Source: Gammaproteobacteria bacterium
Lineage (GTDB): Bacteria; Pseudomonadota; Gammaproteobacteria; PS1; Pseudothioglobaceae
Length of the DNA stretch: 33,507 bases
Direction of reading: 5' to 3'
Assembly (NCBI GenBank): GCA_016845205.1
Contig: JAERTA010000051.1
Coordinates: 1 to 33,507 of the forward strand
In this document: positions 21,067-30,350 of the stretch, piece after piece
How positions within the stretch are numbered: position 1 is the first letter of the stretch
How the letters are laid out: the number at the start of each line of letters is the position of its first letter
The notes under the pieces: generated by a model
What the model was told of the DNA's origin: nothing
What the model saw: only the letters and a program-made list of their open reading frames with translations
Databases searched by the model: none
Program-made: the position numbers and the translations under genes

Positions 21067-21495
21067 ATGCATCATATTTCTAAAAGTGCAATCGTACCTT
21101 ACTCTTGTGAACAAATGTATCAACTGGTTAATCAAGTTGATGACTACCCTAAGTTTCTTAACTGGTGTTCGTCTGCTTGTATTTTAAATCAAACTGACGA
21201 TGAAATTATCGCTTCAGTTAGTATTAACAAAAGTGCTTTTAATCAAACCTTTACCACGATTAATACTTTAACAAATAATCAGCGCATTGATATGCAGCTC
21301 AAAGACGGGCCTTTTAATCATCTAAGTGGTGCTTGGATATTCACCGCATTAAGCAATAATGCTTGTAAAGTCGAGCTCGAATTAGAATTTAGCTTTTCTT
21401 CTAAGATTATTGATGTGACAATTTCCCCTATTTTTACTTCGATCGCCAACTCTCAATTAGAGGCATTTATTACGAGAGCAAAGGCTGTTTACTAA
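21067..21495 (+). CDS. ratA: RatA/COQ10-like START-domain protein
   Basis: 142 aa; VPYSCEQMYQLVNQVDDYPKFLNWCSS; divergent from smpB as in other gammaproteobacteria. Confidence 0.85.
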   Translation: MHHISKSAIVPYSCEQMYQLVNQVDDYPKFLNWCSSACILNQTDDEIIASVSINKSAFNQTFTTINTLTNNQRIDMQLKDGPFNHLSGAWIFTALSNNACKVELELEFSFSSKIIDVTISPIFTSIANSQLEAFITRAKAVY

Positions 21496-22019
21496 TGCTG
21501 TATGCTTTTAATAAACCTTTTGGTGTATTGTGCCAATTTAGTGGCGAAGGAGAGACACTATCAAATTACATCAATGTTAAAAATATTTACCCTGCTGGTC
21601 GATTAGACAAAGACTCTGAAGGATTGCTACTATTAACAGACGATGGAAGATTACAGCACAAAATCTCTCATCCAAAATTTGACAAAGAAAAAACCTATAT
21701 CGTTCAAGTTGATGGACAAATAACCACAGACGCCATTAAACAACTTGAGCGTGGAGTGACGCTGAAAGACGGCCTAACCAAGCCTGCTAAAGCTAAAATC
21801 ATAGACGAGCCTGGCTGGATTTGGGATAGAAACCCACCAATACGGATCAGAAAAAACATCCCCACCGCTTGGATAGAACTAAAAGTTACCGAAGGTAAAA
21901 ATCGTCAAGTCAGACGTATGTGTGCACATGTCGGCTTCCCCACACTTAGACTAATCCGCACTCAAATTGGCGATTGGAAACTTAATGGTATCAATATTGG
22001 AAAATATGAACGCCTTTAA
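21495..22019 (+). CDS. RsuA/RluE-type pseudouridine synthase
   Basis: 174 aa; AGRLDKDSEGLLLLTDDGRLQHKISHP, EGKNRQVRRMCAHVGFPTLRLIR; no S4 domain, RluE-like. Confidence 0.85.
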   Translation: MLYAFNKPFGVLCQFSGEGETLSNYINVKNIYPAGRLDKDSEGLLLLTDDGRLQHKISHPKFDKEKTYIVQVDGQITTDAIKQLERGVTLKDGLTKPAKAKIIDEPGWIWDRNPPIRIRKNIPTAWIELKVTEGKNRQVRRMCAHVGFPTLRLIRTQIGDWKLNGINIGKYERL

Positions 22020-22794
22020 ACTAGCCTTTAATGCATTAACACAAAATAATACTGCTGATAAAATCAAGCTAGTTGATCAATTGCATGCACTAAAAAATCA
22101 AGAAAAACTCAACTACAAGGTCAAACATCCTGTCATTTCTATTAAATCGCCGGGTAGGCCAGCAAAGCCCAATTTAGTAAGGTTTCAATCCATCCCTAAA
22201 AGAGACAAGTCTGATCTAGGTTTTATTAAAACCATTCATGCGATTTGTCATATTGAGTTTAATGCAATTAATTTAGCCTTAGATGCTGTTTATCGATTTC
22301 AAGCTATGCCTGATCAATTTTATCAAGACTGGATTCAAGTGGCTTTTGAAGAATCTCAACATTTTCGACTACTCAATAATTATCTTGTTGAATTAGGCTA
22401 TCAATATGGTGATTTTGATGCGCATAATGGCTTATGGAAGATGACGCATGAAACTGATTATGACGTATTAGCTAGAATGGCACTGGTACCAAGAGTGCTA
22501 GAAGCCAAAGGTTTAGATGCTACACCAAAAATTCAAAAACGCTTTAAAAACTCTAATTTCAAACCCATGGTTGAGTTGTTAGACGTTATCTTTCATGATG
22601 AAATTACTCACGTAAAGATCGGTAATTTCTGGTTTCATCATCTGTGCCAATCTAGAAAACTAGACCCGATTAACACGTTTGAAACATTAATAGAGCAACA
22701 CATTGGCGAGTCATTACGTGGCCCATTTAATATCGAGGCTAGAAAATTAGCAGATTTTTCCAAGCAAGAAATTGCTTACCTGAAAACTTTATAG
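22006..22794 (+). CDS. DUF455 ferritin-like family protein
   Basis: IHAICHIEFNAINLALDAVYRFQ, HDEITHVKIGNFWF; preferred start MNAFKLAF at 22006 (ORF track 21967). Confidence 0.85.
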   Translation: MNAFKLAFNALTQNNTADKIKLVDQLHALKNQEKLNYKVKHPVISIKSPGRPAKPNLVRFQSIPKRDKSDLGFIKTIHAICHIEFNAINLALDAVYRFQAMPDQFYQDWIQVAFEESQHFRLLNNYLVELGYQYGDFDAHNGLWKMTHETDYDVLARMALVPRVLEAKGLDATPKIQKRFKNSNFKPMVELLDVIFHDEITHVKIGNFWFHHLCQSRKLDPINTFETLIEQHIGESLRGPFNIEARKLADFSKQEIAYLKTL

Positions 22795-22796
22795 CC

Positions 22797-23681
22797 TTAC
22801 TTTAACTCACTTAACCAAGTATTGATCGCATCAGTTAAAGCTTGATCAGTACCATTTTCTTTGTAGTAATGGTCAGCACCTTTGATAATTTTTTGAGCAT
22901 TTTGACTGTTGCCAGAAATATCCATTAGGCTTTTTCTAGATTCAGATGAACGAATCACACCAGGAAAATCTTTTTCGCCAAATACGTCTAATACTGGTTT
23001 GAGCATGGTATCAAGTGGCATACGCTTAACAACTTTTTGCTTATAATCAGTTGCACCCATACCAACACCAACATAAGCATTGATCTTACCATCACCATAT
23101 TTATCAAAATAGCTCATTGACATATGAGCACCACAACCATGGCTTATCATCATGATATTGTCAACACCTCGTTGACGGTAAAACTCAATCGCCGCATCAA
23201 TACGTTCGTGTGCATAAGGGAAAATAGGCACATAATCATAATAAGTAGCTTTTTTATCAAGCACTGGCATCTGTACCGAAAGCGTATGCCAACCTTTTTC
23301 TGCCAAACCTACTCTAATTGGCTTAATAACATCCGCCCAATTCGCATGAAAACCACGAGAATGCAAGATAATAACACCACCTTTAGGTGTATCTACATCT
23401 GGCTCCATATAAATACTAAACGCTTCTTTATCATTGGAAATCGGCAAATACTCAACATCACCGTCCATGACTGCATCCTCAATCTCGCTAATCATACGAT
23501 TTTCACGTTCAAAATCTGGCTTTGCATCAGTAAACTGATTAAAAGTTCTTTGTAATGAAGCCGGATCAAAATCTCCGACAATAGGTAATTTTGGAAATTT
23601 GGGAAAATCGTCTAAACTAAACAAAGCAAAACTGGCTTGTGATAAGGTTAACGTCAAAGTTAATAGTATTCTATTCAACAT
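22797..23681 (-). CDS. exported DUF3530-like alpha/beta-hydrolase
   Basis: 294 aa; signal peptide, VIILHSRGFHANW, MMISHGCGAHMSM nucleophile-elbow-like motif. Confidence 0.65.
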   Translation of the reverse strand: MLNRILLTLTLTLSQASFALFSLDDFPKFPKLPIVGDFDPASLQRTFNQFTDAKPDFERENRMISEIEDAVMDGDVEYLPISNDKEAFSIYMEPDVDTPKGGVIILHSRGFHANWADVIKPIRVGLAEKGWHTLSVQMPVLDKKATYYDYVPIFPYAHERIDAAIEFYRQRGVDNIMMISHGCGAHMSMSYFDKYGDGKINAYVGVGMGATDYKQKVVKRMPLDTMLKPVLDVFGEKDFPGVIRSSESRKSLMDISGNSQNAQKIIKGADHYYKENGTDQALTDAINTWLSELK

Positions 23682-24213
23682 ATTTTTCTCTCAATTTGTC
23701 TAAAGCTGTTTTTGCTTCAGGATGATTATTATTGCTTGCTCTGTTAAACCAGTAGTAAGCTTGCTTGATGTCTTTTTGCTCTAAAAATAAAGAAGCTAAA
23801 TTAAATTGTGCGTATTCATCTTCTTGTTTAGCAGCACTTAACCACCAATCATACGCTTTTTGTGTGTCTTGCTCAACACCTCTACCTTCATAATAAAGCA
23901 TGGCTAATTCACTTTGTGCATAAGGCAGACCTTGTTTAGCAGCTTTATTAAACCAAGAAAAGGCCGTTTTTTCACTCTTTGGTGCACCTAGGGCATGTAA
24001 ATAACTTAAACCAATGTTATTTTGCGCGGCAGCATGGCCCGCATCTGCAGCTTTTAACATCCACTTAAAAGCGTCAGTATTCCGCCCACGTTGGGAGTAA
24101 TCATAACCAATCTGATACCAGGTATCAGCTCGATTATTGGCGGCAACGTCCAAATTTAGAACGAAAAAAAAGGACGCTATTAACGCCCCTTTTTTCAAAT
24201 AATGACTAATCAA
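23671..24213 (-). CDS. exported Sel1/TPR-repeat protein
   Basis: 180 aa, TTG start directly after the upstream TAA; signal peptide; repeats AAxxGHAAAQNNIGLSYLHALGAPK, AAKQGLPYAQSELAMLYYEGRGVEQD. Confidence 0.85.
   Translation of the reverse strand: MISHYLKKGALIASFFFVLNLDVAANNRADTWYQIGYDYSQRGRNTDAFKWMLKAADAGHAAAQNNIGLSYLHALGAPKSEKTAFSWFNKAAKQGLPYAQSELAMLYYEGRGVEQDTQKAYDWWLSAAKQEDEYAQFNLASLFLEQKDIKQAYYWFNRASNNNHPEAKTALDKLREKYVE
24164..24195 (-). terminator. terminator-like element inside Sel1 signal-peptide codons
   Basis: Minus strand AAAAAAGGGGCG-TTAATAG-CGTCCTTTTTTTT. Confidence 0.65.
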
Positions 24214-24897
24214 TTATTTAGTAGTTAACCCTAACAATTTCCAATCATTCATACCACCACGGTAGTATTTGATCTTATCTTGTGGGTAACCCATTGTCAA
24301 CAATGCGCGAATTGCCGCAGGTGACTGACCACACCATGAACCATTACAGAACAAGTACAAAGTCTTAGCGTTGTCGTAATTTAATACGCCATCCATATCT
24401 TTAACACCAAAGTTTTCTGTTAATAGATCTACTACAGCCATAGGATCTTTAGCTAACGCCTTAGAATTAAGCTTAGTAAATGGTACGTTTACCGCATGTG
24501 GAACTGTGCCTTTCTTAACCCAGCCTGGCGTACGTGCATCAACTACCAATACTGAAGAGTCGCCACCAGCAGTATCACGCGCAGCATGGATAACGTCTAA
24601 TTCAGTCACTGTTGCAACCCTAGCAGGTGTAAATGGTGCCGTAGGTTGAATACAGAATGGCGGACAAGGACGTGATGTCTTTGCAAATGCAGGGTCAACT
24701 GCATTAGCGTTATCTCCATTACGAGAAATACCCGCAATTTCCATCACACCTTTTACAATACCTACCGGCTTGCCTGCCTTTTTCACTGCAGAAGAGCCGT
24801 TGTTCCAGTTGTGGCTAGCAGGTAAAAAATCTGCGGCGCTCACACTTAAAGCAAACGTTGAGGCAACTGCCAGTGCAAATATTTTAGTTTTCATCAT
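24214..24897 (-). CDS. exported rhodanese-like protein B (CPPFC type)
   Basis: 227 aa; signal peptide, SRPCPPFCIQP, VLVVDARTPGWVKKGTVPHAVNVPF, LFCNGSWCGQSP, YYRGGMNDWKLLGL. Confidence 0.88.
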   Translation of the reverse strand: MMKTKIFALAVASTFALSVSAADFLPASHNWNNGSSAVKKAGKPVGIVKGVMEIAGISRNGDNANAVDPAFAKTSRPCPPFCIQPTAPFTPARVATVTELDVIHAARDTAGGDSSVLVVDARTPGWVKKGTVPHAVNVPFTKLNSKALAKDPMAVVDLLTENFGVKDMDGVLNYDNAKTLYLFCNGSWCGQSPAAIRALLTMGYPQDKIKYYRGGMNDWKLLGLTTK

Positions 24898-24913
24898 AAT
24901 CTCCTAAAATGAT

Positions 24914-24942
24914 AAAAAGCACTTAACGAGTAAGTGCTTTTT
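24914..24942 (-). terminator. symmetric intrinsic terminator between rhodanese A and B
   Basis: AAAAAGCACTT-(7 nt)-AAGTGCTTTTT perfect 11-bp arms; 13 nt upstream of the rhodanese B SD (AGGAG). Confidence 0.85.
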
Positions 24943-24951
24943 AAAAATCAA

Positions 24952-25593
24952 TTATTTAGCTGTTAAGCCTAAAGATTTCCAAGAGTTCATACCACCACGG
25001 TAGTATTTGATCTTGTCTTGTGGGTAACCCATCGTCAACAATGCTCTAATTGAAGCTGGAGATTGACCACACCATGAACCATTACAGAACAAGTATAAAG
25101 TCTTAGCGTTGTCATAATTTAATACGCCATCCATGTCTTTAACACCAAATGTATCAGTCATAATTTCTACTACAGCCATAGGGTCTTTAGCTAACGCCTT
25201 AGAATTAAGCTTAGTAAATGGAACGTTTACTGCGTGTGGGATAGTGCCTTTCTTAACCCAACCTGGTGTACGTGCATCAACTACCAATACTGAAGAGTCG
25301 CCACCAGCAGCATCACGCGCAGCATGGATAACGTCTAATTCAGTTACTGTGTCAACTTCTGCAGGTGAGAACGGTGCAGTTGGTTGAAAACAGAACGGCG
25401 GACAAGGACGTGAAGTCTTTGCAAATGCCGGATCAATTGTTGCTTTGTTATCTTGGTTACGTGAAATACCCGCAACTTCCATAACGCCCTTTGTGATACC
25501 AACCGCTTTGCCTGTTACTTTTTCTGCAAAAACTGGTGATACTGATAATGCTGCCGCAACAGCTGTACTTACTACTAATGTTTGAAGTTTCAT
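24952..25593 (-). CDS. exported rhodanese-like protein A (CPPFC type)
   Basis: Paralog of 24214..24897; start at MKLQTLVV (25593) behind AGAGGAGAGAAGT; ORF track 25629. Confidence 0.88.
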   Translation of the reverse strand: MKLQTLVVSTAVAAALSVSPVFAEKVTGKAVGITKGVMEVAGISRNQDNKATIDPAFAKTSRPCPPFCFQPTAPFSPAEVDTVTELDVIHAARDAAGGDSSVLVVDARTPGWVKKGTIPHAVNVPFTKLNSKALAKDPMAVVEIMTDTFGVKDMDGVLNYDNAKTLYLFCNGSWCGQSPASIRALLTMGYPQDKIKYYRGGMNSWKSLGLTAK

Positions 25594-25648
25594 ACTTCTC
25601 TCCTCTTTTATATATAAAAAATAACTCATTATTGAGTTTTATTTATAG

Positions 25649-25656
25649 CCCCCCCC
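25649..25656. repeat. C8/G8 homopolymer upstream of rhodanese A
   Basis: CCCCCCCC (plus strand) in an AT-rich intergenic region. Confidence 0.85.
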
Positions 25657-25688
25657 AAGAAGACGAAGGCTAAAAATTCTGTTGTTAA

Positions 25689-25919
25689 TTAATCACAGCT
25701 TGGCTCTTCTTCCAAATTGTGATTAGCAAAGAAGTCCATGACACACTCTTCTTTTTCGTCTTCTTCAGCGCCATCACAAAAATCTTGTGCACCATCACGA
25801 ACTAATTGCTTTTGCGCTTCTGTTGCGCCAGCACCTAATGCAGGTACAGTTTCACCATCCATATGTGCGAATAATGTTGTACTTAATAAAAATCCAAATA
25901 ATATGACTAACTTTTTCAC
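25689..25919 (-). CDS. small exported acidic three-cysteine protein
   Basis: 76 aa, GTG start behind AAGGAGAGAAGTA; signal peptide LVILFGFLLSTTLFA; DFCDGAEEDEKEECVMDFF...PSCD. Confidence 0.7.
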   Translation of the reverse strand: MKKLVILFGFLLSTTLFAHMDGETVPALGAGATEAQKQLVRDGAQDFCDGAEEDEKEECVMDFFANHNLEEEPSCD

Positions 25920-25955
25920 TACTTCTCTCCTTAATTTTATTGCCCGAAAGCTACT

Positions 25956-25983
25956 TTTATACCATCTATATCAAGGATTACAA
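25956..25983 (-). promoter_or_regulatory. putative promoter of the exported rhodanese operon
   Basis: Minus strand TTGTAA - 16 nt - TATAAA. Confidence 0.45.
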
Positions 25984-26057
25984 GTTTTTTTTCAACTATT
26001 TAAATATAATAATATACTTATTTAGTAAAGATTATGCTGAACTATATATCAATATGA

Positions 26058-26495
26058 CTAGCTTATTTCGTCCATCGCTATGTTGGCTAATTCATCTGCC
26101 ATATCATTACCCTTGTTGCCACTATGCCCCTTTACCCAATGCCAATGCACATTGTGCTTAATATTAACCTCATCAAGCTTTTGCCATAGGTCAACATTCT
26201 TTACTGGTTTTTTATTAGCCGTCTTCCAGCCTCGTAACTTCCAACCTTTAATCCATTCATTAATACCACTCATCACGTATTTAGAATCCGTATATAAGTC
26301 AATATCAATGGTGCTTGACTTAATAGCCTCTAATGCTTTGATCGCTGCTGTGAGTTCCATGCGATTATTAGTGGTATTTTTTTCACCGCCTTTGAGTTTT
26401 TTATCATGATCGCCGTATCGAAGCCACACACCCCAACCACCCACACCCGGATTTCCTCGGCAACCACCATCGGTATAAATTACTATTTTTTCCAT
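26058..26495 (-). CDS. rnhA: ribonuclease HI
   Basis: [57 protein letters not shown]; start at MEKIVIY (26495), 1 nt after asnB stop. Confidence 0.95.
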   Translation of the reverse strand: MEKIVIYTDGGCRGNPGVGGWGVWLRYGDHDKKLKGGEKNTTNNRMELTAAIKALEAIKSSTIDIDLYTDSKYVMSGINEWIKGWKLRGWKTANKKPVKNVDLWQKLDEVNIKHNVHWHWVKGHSGNKGNDMADELANIAMDEIS

Positions 26496-26496
26496 A

Positions 26497-28269
26497 TCAC
26501 TTACTTCCATCCACGTTTATCTGTATCCAGTACTCTAGTAACGCCAAATGCCATAAACGCGATCCATTCAGTGCAGTCATATATTGCTCTGGCTGGTTAA
26601 TGACTTTTTGTACAAATGTTTGATTATAAACACCTCGATTAATGCACTGGGTGGAATTCAAAATATCAGCCATAAACTCTAAAAACTCACCGCGTACGTA
26701 TTTAAGTGCTGGCATCGGAAAATAACCTTTCTTTCGATCAATAACACTATCGGGTAACAAACCACGAGAAATCTGTTTAAGTGGGTGTTTGCCTTCTTCA
26801 CTCATCTTTAAACCAGGCGAGATACTCAGTGCGTGTTCTACCAATTGATAATCCATAAATGGCACGCGCGCCTCCAACCCCCAAGCCATGGTCATGTTGT
26901 CAACACGTTTAACTGGGTCATCTACCACTAAGCGGGTAATATCAGTACGAAAGACCTTGTCCATAAACTCATCCGCATTGGCCTTAGTAAATTCTCTATT
27001 CAGCCAAGCCTCGGTATGATTACCATTGTGATATTGCTGACTAACAGTCTGTAAGTACTCCTCATAAGGTCGATCAACATAATGTTTAGCAAAACGCTCT
27101 ACCTCGGTGCCTGATTCAGCTTGCATGCGTGGATACCAAAAATATCCAGCAAAGGCCTCATCTGCTCCTTGACCTGATAACACCACTTTAATATGTTTTG
27201 ACACTTGCTCTGAAAGCAAATAAAAAGCCACCGCATCTTGGCCAACCATTGGCTCTGCCATATTGGTGACTGCCTCACCCAAACGCGGTAAGACTTGTGA
27301 ATTAGGCACGACGTATTTTTCGTGCTTGGTGTTAAACTGTTTAACAATCTGATCAGAATACTCAAACTCAGATCCAGCTTCGTCATCAATATCTTCAAAG
27401 CCAATTGAAAAAGTGCGAATATCTTGATGCCCTGCTTCATTTAGCAAACCCACCAATAATGAAGAATCCAAGCCACCTGAGAGCAACACACCAATAGGCA
27501 CATCTGAGGCGTTCATTCTTTTCAGTACCGCCTTGGTGAGTAACTCATGCGTGCGCTCAATGTGCTCAGCATCACTCAGATTAGATCTTTGCGCTTTGGG
27601 TTGCCAATAGGTTTTTTCTGCCACCTTACCCTTAGCATCAATCGTCAAAGTGGTGGCTGGTTTGATTTTATTCACCCCATTTAAAATAGTATTAGGTGCT
27701 GGCACTACCCCATGTAGGGATAACTGTTGCTGTAATGCTACTGAATTAATACCAGTATCAGCGCCTATAGCAACTAAAGCCTGCGTATTAGAAGCAAAAC
27801 TAAACGCCTGATCAGTTAAACTAAAATACAAAGGCTTGATGCCCATGCGATCACGCGCAACAAACAGTTGATTGGTTTTTTGATTCCAAATACAAAAAGC
27901 AAACATGCCATCTAAGTGAGTAACGCAATCTTCACCCCAAAAATGATAAGCTTTAATAATTACTTCTGTATCTGAATGCGAAAAGAAAGTGTAGCCCTGC
28001 TTGATTAGATCTTGACGTAGAGATTGATAATTGTAAATCGTACCATTAAAAACTAACACTAAATCTAGTGCCTTATCTACCATCGGTTGTGACGCATGGT
28101 TTGATAAATCAATAATACTGAGGCGTTGATGACCAAAGCCAATCCTGCCCTCTGCCCATTGCCCAGAAGCATCTGGGCCACGACGTGCAATCTTAGACAT
28201 CATTACATCAAGTTCCTGCGGTTTAACCGCATGATGATCAAATCTTAACTGACCGCAAATACCGCACAT
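26497..28269 (-). CDS. asparagine-synthase-family amidotransferase (resembles N-acetylglutaminylglutamine amidotransferase)
   Basis: 590 aa; [11 protein letters not shown] Ntn glutaminase, [13 protein letters not shown]-loop, [42 protein letters not shown]. Confidence 0.85.
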   Translation of the reverse strand: MCGICGQLRFDHHAVKPQELDVMMSKIARRGPDASGQWAEGRIGFGHQRLSIIDLSNHASQPMVDKALDLVLVFNGTIYNYQSLRQDLIKQGYTFFSHSDTEVIIKAYHFWGEDCVTHLDGMFAFCIWNQKTNQLFVARDRMGIKPLYFSLTDQAFSFASNTQALVAIGADTGINSVALQQQLSLHGVVPAPNTILNGVNKIKPATTLTIDAKGKVAEKTYWQPKAQRSNLSDAEHIERTHELLTKAVLKRMNASDVPIGVLLSGGLDSSLLVGLLNEAGHQDIRTFSIGFEDIDDEAGSEFEYSDQIVKQFNTKHEKYVVPNSQVLPRLGEAVTNMAEPMVGQDAVAFYLLSEQVSKHIKVVLSGQGADEAFAGYFWYPRMQAESGTEVERFAKHYVDRPYEEYLQTVSQQYHNGNHTEAWLNREFTKANADEFMDKVFRTDITRLVVDDPVKRVDNMTMAWGLEARVPFMDYQLVEHALSISPGLKMSEEGKHPLKQISRGLLPDSVIDRKKGYFPMPALKYVRGEFLEFMADILNSTQCINRGVYNQTFVQKVINQPEQYMTALNGSRLWHLALLEYWIQINVDGSK

Positions 28270-28285
28270 AAAAAAACCACAAAGG

Positions 28286-28302
28286 TAAAATAGCTTATTT
28301 TA
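28286..28302. promoter_or_regulatory. 7-bp-arm palindrome in asnB-leuC divergent intergenic region
   Basis: TAAAATA-GCT-TATTTTA; a TAAAAT -10-like hexamer on each strand. Confidence 0.5.
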
Positions 28303-28322
28303 TCAAGTATTACATATCGGTA

Positions 28323-29723
28323 ATGGCACAAACACTGTATGACAAACTAATGAGTGCACACGTGGTGCGTGAAGAAGCAACCACAGCGCTTATCTATATT
28401 GACAGGCAACTGATCCACGAAGTAACATCGCCTCAGGCTTTTGAAGGTTTAGAGATGGCCGGCAGAAAACCTTGGCGCCTAGATGCTAATCTAGCCGTAC
28501 CTGATCACAACGTGCCGACCACTGAGCGCTCAAGTGGTGTCAGTGGTATTGAAGATCCGATTTCAAAATTACAAATCGAAACATTGGACAAAAACTGCTC
28601 AGACTTTGGCATTAATGAGATTACCATGAACGATGTCCGTCAAGGTATTGTACATGTGGTTGGCCCAGAACAAGGCGCGACCCTGCCAGGTTGGGGTATT
28701 GTTTGTGGCGACTTACACACCTCAACGCATGGTGCGCTCGGTGCATTTGCTTTTGGCATTGGTACTAGTGAGGTAGAGCACGTGTTAGCCACGGGTTGTT
28801 TATGGCAAGCTAGGTCTAAAAATTTAAAGATTGAGGTGAGTGGCGAGCTAAACGAATTTGTTAGTGCTAAAGACCTGGCTCTGTATATTATTGGCCAAAT
28901 TGGTACTGCTGGCGGTACTGGTTATGCCATTGAGTTTGCCGGCGATACAATTCAAGGTTTGAGTATTGAAGGTCGTATGACGTTGTGCAATATGGCGATT
29001 GAGGCCGGTGCCCGTGTGGGCATGGTGGCGGTTGATGATAAAACCATTGACTATGTTAAAGGCCGTCCTTTAGCGCCAACAGGTGATGAGTGGGATAAGG
29101 CGGTTGCCTATTGGCAAACACTACATTCTGATGTTAATGCAAAATTTGATAAAACCATTAGTTTTAATGCAAATGATATCAAGCCACAAGTGACTTGGGG
29201 TACTTCCCCAGAAATGGTGGTTAGTGTTGATGGTAATACACCGGATCCAGCCAAGGAGACTGATTCAGTCAAAGCAGAAAGTATTCGCAATGCACTAAAC
29301 TACATCCACCTAGAAGCCAATACACCAATCAACACAGTGGCCATTGACAAGGTTTTTATCGGCTCTTGCACCAATTCTCGCATTGAAGATTTACGCGTAG
29401 CTGCCACTGTCGCAAAAGGAAAACACATTGCTGATAACATTAAATTGGCTTTAGTCGTGCCCGGCTCAGGCTTAATTAAAAAACAAGCAGAAGATGAAGG
29501 TCTAGACAAAATATTTACCGATGCAGGGTTTGAATGGCGTGAAGCAGGCTGCTCGATGTGTCTTGCTATGAACGCTGACAAACTTGAAGTTGGAGAACGC
29601 TGTGCCAGTACTTCAAATCGTAATTTTGAAGGTCGTCAAGGTCAAGGTTCATTTACCCATTTGGTCAGCCCTGCGATCGCAGCATCCAGTGCGATTGCTG
29701 GTCATTTTTCGGAGGTGAAATAA
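28323..29723 (+). CDS. leuC: 3-isopropylmalate dehydratase large subunit
   Basis: 466 aa; [59 protein letters not shown]. Confidence 0.97.
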   Translation: MAQTLYDKLMSAHVVREEATTALIYIDRQLIHEVTSPQAFEGLEMAGRKPWRLDANLAVPDHNVPTTERSSGVSGIEDPISKLQIETLDKNCSDFGINEITMNDVRQGIVHVVGPEQGATLPGWGIVCGDLHTSTHGALGAFAFGIGTSEVEHVLATGCLWQARSKNLKIEVSGELNEFVSAKDLALYIIGQIGTAGGTGYAIEFAGDTIQGLSIEGRMTLCNMAIEAGARVGMVAVDDKTIDYVKGRPLAPTGDEWDKAVAYWQTLHSDVNAKFDKTISFNANDIKPQVTWGTSPEMVVSVDGNTPDPAKETDSVKAESIRNALNYIHLEANTPINTVAIDKVFIGSCTNSRIEDLRVAATVAKGKHIADNIKLALVVPGSGLIKKQAEDEGLDKIFTDAGFEWREAGCSMCLAMNADKLEVGERCASTSNRNFEGRQGQGSFTHLVSPAIAASSAIAGHFSEVK

Positions 29724-29728
29724 ATATC

Positions 29729-30343
29729 ATGGAAAAATTTACCACCTTAACCTCTATTGCCGCACCACTTGATCGCGCCAATGTTGATACCGATGCTATT
29801 ATTCCAAAGCAGTTTTTAAAGTCAATCAAACGCTCTGGCTTTGGCCCTAACTTATTTGATGAATGGCGCTATCTTGATCACGGCGAAGTGGGCATGGATA
29901 ATACCAAACGCCCACTGAACAAAGATTTTGTTTTAAATAAAGCCGAGTACCAAGATGCGAAAATACTACTAGCGCGTGAAAACTTTGGCTGTGGCTCATC
30001 GCGCGAGCACGCACCTTGGGCGCTAGAAGACTATGGTTTTAGAGTGATTATTGCCCCAAGTTTCGCTGATATTTTTTACAACAACTGCTTTAAAAACGGC
30101 ATCTTGCCGATTGTGCAAGATAACAAGGTAATGGATGAACTGTTTGATTTTAGTGGTGAAATCATCATTGATCTTGAATCACAGAGCATTCATGCTAATG
30201 GTAAAAGTTATACTTTTGAAGTAGATGTTGAGCGCAAGCGTCGCTTAATGAATGGCTTAGATGATATTGGACTAACTTTGCAATATTCGAACGATATTAA
30301 GGATTTTGAGAAGAATTATTTTAAAACTTATTCTTGGCTATAA
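29729..30343 (+). CDS. leuD: 3-isopropylmalate dehydratase small subunit
   Basis: 204 aa; [38 protein letters not shown]. Confidence 0.97.
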   Translation: MEKFTTLTSIAAPLDRANVDTDAIIPKQFLKSIKRSGFGPNLFDEWRYLDHGEVGMDNTKRPLNKDFVLNKAEYQDAKILLARENFGCGSSREHAPWALEDYGFRVIIAPSFADIFYNNCFKNGILPIVQDNKVMDELFDFSGEIIIDLESQSIHANGKSYTFEVDVERKRRLMNGLDDIGLTLQYSNDIKDFEKNYFKTYSWL

Positions 30344-30350
30344 TTAATCC

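Noticed and set aside
21067-22019. RatA as part of a toxin-antitoxin module
   Set aside because: RatA is a COQ10/START-domain family member conserved next to smpB; the adjacent gene is a pseudouridine synthase, not an antitoxin.
23124-23555. 143-aa antisense ORF over the alpha/beta hydrolase
   Set aside because: Lies entirely opposite a well supported exported hydrolase; no domain motif or RBS; biased composition typical of antisense frames.
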